Under the pieces are notes generated by a model. That model worked only from the letters and a program-made list of their open reading frames with translations. It ran no database searches and was not told where the DNA came from. The translations under genes and the position numbers were made by a program. A stretch of 64,000 nucleotides of DNA from NCBI RefSeq assembly GCF_020097135.1, contig NZ_CP083608.1:2046001-2110000 (forward strand), given 5' to 3'. The stretch comes from Macrococcus armenti. Lineage in GTDB: Bacteria > Bacillota > Bacilli > Staphylococcales > Staphylococcaceae. This document shows positions 30,077 to 38,589 of this stretch, in pieces (positions within the stretch are counted from its first letter, which is position 1; each line of letters opens with the position of its first letter).

Positions 30077-32158
30077 TTATTCACCTTTGTTTTTCTTAAT
30101 GATATCTTCTGCGATTGATTTTGGTACTTCTTCGTAATGATCGAATACCATTGAGTAAGTACCGCGTCCTTGCGTGTTAGAACGTAAGTTAGTCGCATAA
30201 CCGAACATTTCTGCTAACGGTACGAATGCACGAACAACTTGAGCGTTACCACGAGCTTCCATACCTTCTACGCGTCCACGACGGCTTGTTACGTCACCCA
30301 TAATATCTCCCATGTATTCTTCAGGCATAACGATTTCTACCTTCATCATAGGTTCTAAAATTACAGGATCACATTTTTTAGCAGCTTCTTTAAGTGCTAA
30401 TGAAGCAGCTACTTTGAAGGCCATCTCAGATGAATCGACATCATGGTAAGAACCATCGAATAATTTCGCTTTAACATCGATTAATGGATATCCAGCTAAT
30501 ACACCGTTTTCCATAGCATCTTTAAGACCAGCTTCAACTGAAGGGATATATTCACGAGGAACTACCCCACCGACGATTGCGTTTTCGAATTCGAATCCGC
30601 CGCCGACTTCGTTTGGTGAGAATTCGATATGAACGTCACCGTATTGTCCGCGACCACCTGATTGACGTGAGAATTTACCTTGAACTGCAGCAGTTGTTTT
30701 GAACGTTTCACGGTAAGATACCATTGGTGCACCAACTGTTGCTTCAACTTTAAATTCACGTTTCATACGGTCAACTAAGATATCTAAGTGTAACTCACCC
30801 ATACCACCGATGATAACTTGTCCAGTTTCAGGGTCAGTATGTGCATGGAATGTTGGATCCTCTTCTTGTAATTTAACAAGAGCATTTGTCATCTTATCTT
30901 GGTCAGCTTTAGATTTAGGCTCAACAGATAAGTGAATAACTGGTTCTGGGAATTCCATAGACTCTAAGATAACTTGGTTTTTCTCGTCACATAATGTGTC
31001 ACCAGTCGTAGTATCTTTTAAACCTACTGCAGCAGCGATATCTCCAGCATATACGATAGAGATTTCTTCACGTGAGTTTGCGTGCATTTGTAAAATACGT
31101 CCTACACGTTCACGTTTACCTTTAGTAGCGTTTTGTACATAAGAACCTGAGTTTAATGTACCAGAGTACACACGGAAGAATGTTAATTTACCTACGAATG
31201 GATCTGTCATTACTTTGAATGCTAATGCAGCGAATGGTGCATCGTCATCAGCTTTCGCAATGATTTCTTCACTCTCATCGTCAGCTGCATGACCAACGAT
31301 TGGTTTAACATCTAATGGTGATGGTAAGTATGCAATTGCAGCATCAAGCATTAATTGGACACCTTTGTTTTTGAATGCAGTACCGCATAATACTGGGTAG
31401 AATTCAACGTCACAAGTCGCTTGACGGATTGCAGCTTTCAGTTCTTCAACTGAAATCTCTTCTCCACCTAAGTACTTATCCATTAAATCTTCATTAACGT
31501 CAGCTACAGCTTCGATTAATTGTTCACGCATTGCTTCTGCATCTGCTAAGTACTCTTCAGGAACATCTGAAACTTCGATGTCTGTACCTAAATCATTTGT
31601 ATAAGTGTAAAGCTTCATTTCAACTAAATCTACGATTGCGCTGAATTGATCTTCTGCACCGATAGGCATTTGAATTGGGTGAGCATTAGCTTGTAATCTT
31701 TCATGTAACGTACCTACTGAGTAGTTAAAGTCCGCACCAGTTTTATCCATCTTGTTGATGAATACGATACGAGGTACTCCGTAAGTCGTTGCTTGACGCC
31801 ATACAGTTTCTGTTTGTGGTTCAACACCTGATTGTGCATCAAGTACTGTAACCGCACCATCAAGTACACGTAATGAACGTTCAACTTCAACTGTGAAGTC
31901 TACGTGTCCAGGTGTATCGATGATGTTGATACGGTGGCCATTCCACTGAGCTGTTGTAGCAGCTGAAGTGATTGTGATACCACGTTCTTGTTCTTGTTCC
32001 ATCCAGTCCATTTGTGAAGCACCTTCGTGTGTTTCACCAATTTTATGGATACGACCAGTATAATAAAGAATACGTTCAGTAGTCGTCGTTTTACCAGCAT
32101 CGATGTGAGCCATGATACCGATATTACGCGTGTTCTTCAAAGAGAATTCTCTTGCCAT
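30077..32158 (-). CDS. fusA: Elongation factor G
   Basis: A 693-aa translocation GTPase with the usual five domains. P-loop [15 protein letters not shown] near residue 17, [14 protein letters not shown] switch I near 59, [15 protein letters not shown] near 82 and NKMDKTGAD near 137 are present. Domain IV and V signatures such as [14 protein letters not shown] near 480 and [14 protein letters not shown] near 617 are intact. ATG follows a GGAGAAAG site. Third gene of the str operon, 110 bases after rpsG; a small GGCAGC-AA-GCTGCC stem lies in that gap. Confidence 0.98.
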   Translation of the reverse strand: MAREFSLKNTRNIGIMAHIDAGKTTTTERILYYTGRIHKIGETHEGASQMDWMEQEQERGITITSAATTAQWNGHRINIIDTPGHVDFTVEVERSLRVLDGAVTVLDAQSGVEPQTETVWRQATTYGVPRIVFINKMDKTGADFNYSVGTLHERLQANAHPIQMPIGAEDQFSAIVDLVEMKLYTYTNDLGTDIEVSDVPEEYLADAEAMREQLIEAVADVNEDLMDKYLGGEEISVEELKAAIRQATCDVEFYPVLCGTAFKNKGVQLMLDAAIAYLPSPLDVKPIVGHAADDESEEIIAKADDDAPFAALAFKVMTDPFVGKLTFFRVYSGTLNSGSYVQNATKGKRERVGRILQMHANSREEISIVYAGDIAAAVGLKDTTTGDTLCDEKNQVILESMEFPEPVIHLSVEPKSKADQDKMTNALVKLQEEDPTFHAHTDPETGQVIIGGMGELHLDILVDRMKREFKVEATVGAPMVSYRETFKTTAAVQGKFSRQSGGRGQYGDVHIEFSPNEVGGGFEFENAIVGGVVPREYIPSVEAGLKDAMENGVLAGYPLIDVKAKLFDGSYHDVDSSEMAFKVAASLALKEAAKKCDPVILEPMMKVEIVMPEEYMGDIMGDVTSRRGRVEGMEARGNAQVVRAFVPLAEMFGYATNLRSNTQGRGTYSMVFDHYEEVPKSIAEDIIKKNKGE

Positions 32159-32268
32159 GGGTATTCTTTCTCCTTCCAGGATTGGTTTATTTTAAAGAAA
32201 GTATAGCCCAAAAGCCATATGTATAGGCAGCAAGCTGCCATCCGAGACTAGAGGGACTATATTTCATC

Positions 32269-32739
32269 TTACCAACGGTAGTGAGCAAATGCTTTGTTTG
32301 CTTCTGCCATTTTATGAGTATCTTCACGCTTCTTAACAGCACCACCAGTGTTGTTAGCAGCATCTAAGATTTCGTTAGCTAAACGCTCTTCCATAGTTTT
32401 TTCACCACGAAGACGTGAGTAGTTTACTAACCAACGTAAACCTAAAGTCGTACGACGCTCAGCGCGAACTTCTACAGGTACTTGGTAGTTAGAACCCCCA
32501 ACACGACGAGCTTTAACTTCTAATACAGGCATAATATTGTTGATTGCTTCTTCAAAAACTTCCATTGCATCACGACCAGAACGTTCTTGAACTAAATCGA
32601 ATGCATTGTATAAGATTTTTTGAGCAGTACCACGTTTTCCGTCGATCATAATTTTGTTGATTAATTTAGTAACTAATTTTGAATTATGAATTGGATCTGG
32701 TAATACGTCTCTCTTTGCAACAGGACCTTTACGAGGCAT
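32269..32739 (-). CDS. rpsG: 30S ribosomal protein S7
   Basis: A 156-aa S7, which nucleates assembly of the 30S head. The N-terminal [16 protein letters not shown] and the rRNA-binding [15 protein letters not shown] and [14 protein letters not shown] segments are typical, and the C terminus ends HYRW as in other Firmicutes. It lies 103 bases downstream of rpsL. ATG follows AGGAGG. Confidence 0.98.
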   Translation of the reverse strand: MPRKGPVAKRDVLPDPIHNSKLVTKLINKIMIDGKRGTAQKILYNAFDLVQERSGRDAMEVFEEAINNIMPVLEVKARRVGGSNYQVPVEVRAERRTTLGLRWLVNYSRLRGEKTMEERLANEILDAANNTGGAVKKREDTHKMAEANKAFAHYRW

Positions 32740-32842
32740 ATTAATATCCTCCTTTCTTCAGTATATTTTTTTGATTGTGTCATGTCTAGTAAGAAAGTAA
32801 CATTTACAAAAATGAAACATTCTTAATAGTATTTGTGTTTAA

Positions 32843-33262
32843 TTATTTTTTCTCTTTAGGTTTTTTAGCACCGTATAAAGAACGTCCTTGCATACGGCCG
32901 TCAACACCTGAAGTATCTAATGCTCCACGTACGATATGGTAACGTACCCCCGGTAAGTCTTTTACACGACCTCCACGAATAAGTACTACACTGTGTTCTT
33001 GTAAGTTGTGTCCGATACCAGGAATGTAAGCATTAACTTCAATATTATTTGATAAACGCACACGTGCATATTTACGTAACGCTGAGTTAGGTTTTTTAGG
33101 TGTCATTGTTCCTACACGAGTACAAACACCACGTTTTTGTGGAGATGCAACGTCAGTAGCTTTTTTCTTATGACTGTTATAACCTTTGTTTAATGCAGGC
33201 GCAGTTGATTTCTTAGCTTTTGAAGTTCTTGGCTTTTTAACTAATTGGTTAATAGTTGGCAT
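32843..33262 (-). CDS. rpsL: 30S ribosomal protein S12
   Basis: A 139-aa S12 of the decoding centre. [19 protein letters not shown] carries the lysine classically tied to streptomycin resistance in its wild-type form. [26 protein letters not shown] is shown here only by its core [13 protein letters not shown], also wild type. C-terminal end is lysine-rich. ATG follows GAGGAGG. Second gene after the restart promoter at rplGB. Confidence 0.98.
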   Translation of the reverse strand: MPTINQLVKKPRTSKAKKSTAPALNKGYNSHKKKATDVASPQKRGVCTRVGTMTPKKPNSALRKYARVRLSNNIEVNAYIPGIGHNLQEHSVVLIRGGRVKDLPGVRYHIVRGALDTSGVDGRMQGRSLYGAKKPKEKK

Positions 33263-33348
33263 TCTAAATGTCCTCCTCTCTTCTCTTTAATTCCACACAT
33301 CCAGGTGGTTCATTTTTAAAGTAAATAAAAATTTGTAAGAATACCGCC

Positions 33349-33606
33349 TTACAAAGCGAGTTTCAAGTGCGCAACAACTGTTGCACGAACTTGAATTCCA
33401 TATTGTTTACCCAGCGTCTCTTTCGATTCACTGAATTCAATAGGTAATTCTTGCTGGTATGCTAGTAATAGCACATTAGTTAATAAGTGGATTTCAGTGT
33501 TCTGTGCAATCACGATGTGACTGACATCACCCTTCTTAAGAGATTTTAACGTCTGCTTAAGCCCCACAACATATTGACTAGAGTGCATAACTTTTTCATT
33601 AGACAT
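33349..33606 (-). CDS. rplGB: L7Ae-family RNA-binding ribosomal protein (YbxF-like)
   Basis: An 85-aa L7Ae/L30e-fold protein of the type that binds RNA kink-turns. The core GDVSHIVIAQNTEIHLLTNV is near residues 26-45. In nearly all staphylococci and bacilli the gene follows rpoC directly; here a 5-kb cassette intervenes. ATG follows AGGATAAT. A strong promoter 43-71 bases upstream makes it the first gene of the rebuilt str operon. Confidence 0.92.
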   Translation of the reverse strand: MSNEKVMHSSQYVVGLKQTLKSLKKGDVSHIVIAQNTEIHLLTNVLLLAYQQELPIEFSESKETLGKQYGIQVRATVVAHLKLAL

Positions 33607-33648
33607 AATTATCCTCCAAAGCTATAGAGCTACTCATCAACCTAAATA

Positions 33649-33677
33649 ATATTAACACCTTTTTATCCATTCGTCAA
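33649..33677 (-). promoter_or_regulatory. Sigma-A promoter of rplGB-rpsL-rpsG-fusA
   Basis: TTGACG (33672-33677) and TAATAT (33649-33654) on the minus strand with exactly 17-bp spacing. It sits just after the terminator of the accessory cassette, so it can restart the str operon independently of rpoBC. Confidence 0.8.
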
Positions 33678-33689
33678 TAATATATAGAA

Positions 33690-33720
33690 TAACATTTAAA
33701 CTTTTTAAGTTTAAATGTTA
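33690..33720 (-). terminator. Terminator closing the accessory cassette
   Basis: 13-bp stem AACATTTAAACTT / AAGTTTAAATGTT with a 3-nt loop, directly after the frameshifted SgrR-like gene. On the minus strand the following bases are ATTCTATATATTATT, so the T-tract is weak. Confidence 0.7.
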
Positions 33721-33721
33721 T

Positions 33722-35312
33722 TTACTGTTCGTTATCATTAATTATCATTCTAAAATCAATCGTTCCATATGGTTGTTCTTTTATATTTTTCATTGTAATA
33801 GGGAGTTCAATAGACTTCTCATGTACAAATATTGGTACCATGTATTTCATGAGTTCGATTTTTCTCAGAAAACTGTTACATAAACTTTTGAGTGATTCAT
33901 TCGGACGATAGTCTGCCTGATCTGTAATCCGCCTTGCATCTTCAAAGTCACCATACCATTCCTGAAACTTGCAATGTGTTAGCAAATCTAATGTTTTAAA
34001 AGGTTGATGCTGATTATAACTTTCAAACATCCACACAAAATCTACATCCATATTCAGTAAGTTCGAATTCAAGTATTCTTCATTCGTTAATTCGTAAAAA
34101 ATAACTTCTATACCAAATGCCTTCATCTTTTCTCTGAACAATTCATAAACCGGCTTGTTGAAATCAATTACGAGAACCTTTACATACTCTTTAGAAATCT
34201 TAATTTCTCCTGGTGCATACTGCCTTGTTGGTTTAGCTATATCAACATTACCATTGACAATTTCACTAATACATACTAATAACATATCAGAAAGAAATGT
34301 TCTCTGCGCCTTCGAATAATTTTTGGAAGGATTAAATAAAACAAACTCATCTCCAAAGTGCGTCAATACTCGTTTAGTTTGATATTCTTCATTCGACTTC
34401 ATTACCTCTTCTACATCAGATGTAAATGTAATGTGGTGGATTTCCGGTTGCGAACCACGATAAAATGCATTATATGTAACTTCTATTTTTGATTCGTCAA
34501 ATTTTGAAATAGAATACGGACCTGTACCTAATAAATATTCTTCTCCGGTATCCTTATAAATAGAGCTATATCTTTGCGCAAGACTATATTCAAATAACTT
34601 TGGTTTAGTTTCAAATTTAAGTATTAATTTAAAGTCATTAATTACAATAATGTCTTCAATCATATTATAAAGTCTTGTATATAAGCTATCTGTTCTTAAA
34701 TTGTCCAACACTGTTTTGACGTCTCCTGCTACAAGCATATCTCCGTTAGAAAAACTTACTTCTTTCTTCAAGTATAAGTGTAATTCATTATCAATCCATT
34801 CATCGTAAGATATTAAATTTCTCTGTATCTTTCCATCCACTGTAAGCCTGTACAACGTTTCAAATATTTGATATACAACTTGCGCTTCTTCAATCGTTGA
34901 TATGTGTGAAGGGTTTAATGTTTGTGGCAAATTAGTATAAGGAATTACAACTTGTTCCTCTTTGACATTTAAAACAACATTATTCACAGTTTGCTGTAGT
35001 ACATGAATGGATTTCTCTTCAAACGGTAATTCTAATATCGTCTGTAACTCTTCTACACTTAGATCCGGGACTCTATTTATAATATCTTTCAGTATTAATG
35101 ACTCAACATCTTTAATAAGCTTTATAGAAGCTTTATTCCCTCGTCCACTAGCAGATTGGTATTCAATTAAATTATCTTCCTGCCACTTTTTTAGCAGACG
35201 CCCCATTTGTCGCTCAGATACTTCAAAGTACTCTGATAATTCAATAAGTAAAAAAATGATAATCCCTCTGCTCTAAAAAATATTTGAGTTTTAATAATCG
35301 ACTATCTATCAT
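33722..35312 (-). pseudogene. SgrR-like winged-helix/solute-binding protein, frameshifted
   Basis: Second of two SgrR-like paralogues. The frame that opens with ATG at 35312 reads a winged-helix start (MIDSRLLKLKYFLEQRDY) and hits TGA after a run of seven Ts at 35250-35256. With one T removed it joins LIELSEYFEVSERQMGRLLKKW and continues to the stop at 33722, giving 529 aa beside 522 aa for its neighbour. The intact 3' frame from ATG 35206 encodes 494 aa, lacking the first helices. The C-terminal part is an SBP_bac_5-like domain: ELHLYLKKEVSFSNGDMLVAGDV near residue 170 and GTGPYSISKFDE near 240. GAGG lies nine bases before 35312, and the start overlaps the upstream stop. It could be a pseudogene, a phase-variable gene or an assembly error. 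Confidence 0.75.
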
Positions 35313-36870
35313 TACTGTTATCCTCATTTACAATCACTATTGTATTAAAATATACTATCCCATATGGATCTGTCATAACATTTTCAAAATTATCAGGGAA
35401 GTGTAAGATTTTTTTATATGTATCCAATATAACTATTAAATGATTTTCTTTCATGTAATTATCATATCGCGCTTCTATATATGGCCAGTAATCTGCACCT
35501 TTTGCATTATATACATGCAGCAGATTCTTGCTTATTCCTGGTTCATAATACCACTCGATAAATTTACCTGATGTTAACAACTCATAATAGTATTGATTAT
35601 CTCTTAATACCTCGCTCATCAATATAATATCAGCATTTAAATCATCTAGATGTTTCTCTAAATAATATTCTATTGATATCTCTATAATTTCCATTGTATC
35701 AAATAATGCGTTTAATCGCGTCATAATTGATTGATTCCTAATTCTGGATTGTTTAGGTGAAACGAGTACAAAATGTTTAGTGATTGTCAAACGTGGTTCA
35801 TATTTAATACCATCCATTATACAATGAATCGCATAAATGATTTCCTCGCGTTCGTCTGTCGATAATATCGTATTCGGATTAAATAATAAGAAGTCATTGT
35901 TATGTGACTCATCTAAAGATATTTCTCTAGTACTTAAACGGCTATAGTATTCCTGATATTTTTTCACATCATTCACAAAAATCACCGAAGTGATATCAGG
36001 GGTCCCATGATGATAGTAAGGATTATATACTATTTTCATTATATCATCTGCTACACTATCCACTTTGTATGGCCCAGTAAATATAAGTTGTCCATTCTGC
36101 ACTTTATATATACTCGTTTCAACTTTTGAAAGAATCCATTTAATAGACTCTTTACGTTTTTTTAATTTTATCTTTAGTTTACTTGCACTTATTACCTCAA
36201 CTCCAAGTATATCAGCATATACTCCTAAATTTTTCTTCTCATCGATAAGTCGTTCAATGCAATGAACAACATCAGAAGCATGCAATATATCACCATTTGA
36301 ATATCGGATATTTCTATATAAATGGATAATGAGGTTATTGCCTTCCCACTCATCATAAATCACAATATTACTTTTTAATTCATTTTTATCAGAAATATAT
36401 AAAGTATCAGCAACATTATTAAGTAATGTTAATAACGATATATCGATTGGATGTAATGGATCCAAGCACTTTGGAATATGATATAAATATTCCATATGAT
36501 AATGATTATCTTCCTGGACTTTCTCCTTCACGAAAATACTCTCATCTATACAGATTTTTATTAGTTTTCTGGAGCTATCGCTCATAGGAATTTGTAATAT
36601 TTCCTGCAACTTTTGCAAATCATAAGTTTTTATATTATGAATCAAATGATTCACAAAATGGCTTTCAATATTGATTTTAAAGCTGACTTCTGAAGCATTC
36701 CCTCTTCCCATACCACTAGAATAATCGAGAATCTCTTCTTCTTGCCATTTATTCAGTAGGCGAGAGAGCTGCCTTGGAGTAATTTCTAAAAACTCAGAAA
36801 CTTCTTCACGATTGAACGGATTATCTTTTAAATATACATACAGTTTATATACACGTTCATCAACATTCAC
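35302..36870 (-). CDS. SgrR-like transcriptional regulator with solute-binding domain
   Basis: A 522-aa protein combining an N-terminal winged-helix DNA-binding domain (REEVSEFLEITPRQLSRLL near residue 21-40) with a C-terminal SBP_bac_5-like fold: NNLIIHLYRNIRYSNGDILHASDV near residue 170-193 and FTGPYKVDSV near 265. No signal peptide, so the binding domain must work in the cytoplasm, as in E. coli SgrR, which senses small molecules. GTG at 36870 is chosen because GGGAGGAG precedes it and the length then aligns with its paralogue; the frame is open to ATG 36888. It starts 28 bases after the surface-protein gene stops, so the two are probably one unit. Ligand and target are unknown; control of the neighbouring surface gene is inference. 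Confidence 0.82.
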   Translation of the reverse strand: MNVDERVYKLYVYLKDNPFNREEVSEFLEITPRQLSRLLNKWQEEEILDYSSGMGRGNASEVSFKINIESHFVNHLIHNIKTYDLQKLQEILQIPMSDSSRKLIKICIDESIFVKEKVQEDNHYHMEYLYHIPKCLDPLHPIDISLLTLLNNVADTLYISDKNELKSNIVIYDEWEGNNLIIHLYRNIRYSNGDILHASDVVHCIERLIDEKKNLGVYADILGVEVISASKLKIKLKKRKESIKWILSKVETSIYKVQNGQLIFTGPYKVDSVADDIMKIVYNPYYHHGTPDITSVIFVNDVKKYQEYYSRLSTREISLDESHNNDFLLFNPNTILSTDEREEIIYAIHCIMDGIKYEPRLTITKHFVLVSPKQSRIRNQSIMTRLNALFDTMEIIEISIEYYLEKHLDDLNADIILMSEVLRDNQYYYELLTSGKFIEWYYEPGISKNLLHVYNAKGADYWPYIEARYDNYMKENHLIVILDTYKKILHFPDNFENVMTDPYGIVYFNTIVIVNEDNSNDR

Positions 36871-36897
36871 AGCATCTCCTCCCATCATAAATCGTTA

Positions 36898-38223
36898 TTA
36901 ATGGACCTCATTATGCTTAAGCATCAAGCCACCTATACTGGAAGCAAAAGTTGTCAAACCTCTGATTTCACCAGGGCTAGTAGGTGTCTCAGTTTTTGCT
37001 TTAATCAGTTTGTTTTCTATTTCTTTAAATGGAGGAAATTTTGGCGACTTTTGGTCATCAATTGAAACGATTTCTTTGTTGTCTTTATTTTTTTCATTGC
37101 TCAACGTTGGTTTACGTGAAGTATTTTTACTTTCAATCGGTAATTTAGATTGTTCACTATTAAAAATAATTGATTGATTAATATTAGTATATTTACCCGT
37201 TTTATTATCAATTAATACATCCAAAGGCAATAATATATCAGCAGTCTGTATAGTATTTATATTCAGTTGATTTGAATCACTGTTTCTCGCATCATTAACA
37301 ACAATGTTTTGATTTGTTGTATGAACACGCTCAACATCATTTCTATTCACACTGTTATTGACTACATTGTCAAGCGTTGCTGGTACTTCTGTCGTCGGTA
37401 ATTCCGTTGTCGGTAATTCCGTTGTCGGTAATTCTGTTGTCGGTAATTCCGTCGTCGGTAATTCTGTCGTTGGCACTTCTGTTGTCGGTAATTCCGTCGT
37501 CGGTAATTCTGTCGTTGGCACTTCTGTTGTCGGTAATTCCGTTGTCGGTAATTCCGTTGTCGGTAATTCCGTTGTCGGTAATTCCGTTGTCGGTAATTCC
37601 GTTGTCGGTAATTCCGTTGTCGGTAATTCCGTTGTCGGTAATTCCGTTGTCGGTAATTCTGTTGTCGGTAATTCTGTTGTCGGTAATTCTGTCGTTGGCG
37701 CTTCTGTTGTCGGCTTTTCTTCTACTACTTCTCTTGGAATAACTCTGACATTTGTTCTCATGACATTTGCAACTAAGTATTCAACCTTTACAACAAAGGT
37801 ACGTTCAGATAGATCTATATCTGCTTTATTTTCACTTGGCAGCAAGAAGTTTATGAACTTTAGTTCATACTGACCAGTTGGAATTTTATCAAATCTAAAG
37901 TATCCAGAATTATTTGTTGTTGTTGTACTTATAACATTACCATCTCGCATTAATGCAACTTCAATATTCGGAACATTTAAATCTGAAATTCCATCATTAT
38001 CTTTATCGTATGTTAAATAGCCATCAACAACATGAAGTTTAACTGATGGTATAGTACTATTCGTAGTAGTAGCGTTGTTTGTTGAGCTGATTTGGACTGC
38101 TTCTGAATCTACAACGATCCCCCCAAAAAGGATTGCACTAAGAAAAACTGATGCTGCCCCAGTTCTTTTTTTATTAATATCAAAAGAATAATTATTTTTA
38201 TTCTTCCTTTTATTTTTAGACAT
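36898..38223 (-). CDS. Sdr-like repeat surface or secreted protein
   Basis: A 441-aa exported-looking protein. Residues 1-42 are a very basic N region followed by TGAASVFLSAILFGGIVV, a degenerate YSIRK-type signal peptide. Residues 66-125 form a Cna_B/SdrD-B-like domain with a calcium-loop-like DKDNDGISD and a closing SGYFRFDKIPTGQYELKF. Residues 171-283 are tandem PTTE[L/V/A] repeats (stalk). The last 150 residues are Asn/Ser/Lys-rich. The C terminus (TSPGEIRGLTTFASSIGGLM then KHNEVH) resembles a sorting signal, but LPXTG is absent in all frames. ATG follows AAAGGGA. Adhesin or stalk role is inferred. Confidence 0.8.
   Translation of the reverse strand: MSKNKRKNKNNYSFDINKKRTGAASVFLSAILFGGIVVDSEAVQISSTNNATTTNSTIPSVKLHVVDGYLTYDKDNDGISDLNVPNIEVALMRDGNVISTTTTNNSGYFRFDKIPTGQYELKFINFLLPSENKADIDLSERTFVVKVEYLVANVMRTNVRVIPREVVEEKPTTEAPTTELPTTELPTTELPTTELPTTELPTTELPTTELPTTELPTTELPTTELPTTELPTTEVPTTELPTTELPTTEVPTTELPTTELPTTELPTTELPTTELPTTEVPATLDNVVNNSVNRNDVERVHTTNQNIVVNDARNSDSNQLNINTIQTADILLPLDVLIDNKTGKYTNINQSIIFNSEQSKLPIESKNTSRKPTLSNEKNKDNKEIVSIDDQKSPKFPPFKEIENKLIKAKTETPTSPGEIRGLTTFASSIGGLMLKHNEVH
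37382..37711. repeat. Tandem array of 22 x 15-bp coding repeats
   Basis: Twenty-two in-phase copies of a 15-bp unit, plus-strand consensus GGTAATTCCGTTGTC, encoding PTTEL on the minus strand. Variants change the last residue (V or A) or a third base only. Most copies are identical, indicating recent expansion. All frames lack stops, which explains the long antisense open frames here. Confidence 0.97.
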
Positions 38224-38589
38224 TATTTAATTCCCTTTCAAATAAAATGATTTTGGACAGAATGCCAAATCATAGTTCTGTTGTTTTGATTTAATATTCT
38301 TTTATCTGATATTTCCTTAATAATCGCCAAAGGTAAATTACAATATCAATATATCCAATTTTAATAATATTAACATAAAATCTTATACAATATAGATATT
38401 AATAAATTGTTATATTTTTCAGTTTTTTTATTAATAAATGCACTTATCCATGTAGTACTCATTATAGTTGAAATACAATTTATTAATTAAAAAGACTTAA
38501 ATGATTTAGAAAACAACTCTCATTTCCTAATACCATTCAAGTCTTTTACAATATCGATATATTGTATAATATATTTCGATACTCGATTT
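38224..38589. other. 366-bp AT-rich gap between surface-protein gene and rpoC
   Basis: It holds the rpoC terminator at 38489-38547. Just before the surface gene is an imperfect inverted repeat, ATGATTTTGG / CCAAATCAT (38247-38273), in what would be its 5' leader or operator. Between them the sequence is almost pure AT; several weak promoter-like boxes occur but none is convincing. No ORF with a ribosome site was seen. Confidence 0.7.
38489..38547 (-). terminator. Terminator after rpoC
   Basis: AAAAGACTTAAATG / CATTCAAGTCTTTT stem (one mismatch) with a 30-nt loop, followed on the minus strand by TTTTTAATTAATAA. Confidence 0.7.

Noticed and set aside
33607-33721. Attachment site or transposon scar at the cassette edge
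   Set aside because: No direct repeats, target duplications or transposase remnants were seen at either end.
36898-36990. Hidden LPXTG in a shifted frame at the end of the surface protein
   Set aside because: The other two frames were read and contain no LPXTG-like motif.
37382-37711. CRISPR-like array
   Set aside because: Direct repeats have no spacers and lie in a protein frame.
37358-37873. Long plus-strand open frames through the repeat array
   Set aside because: The 15-bp unit has no stop in any frame, so long antisense frames are a by-product; there is no ribosome site.
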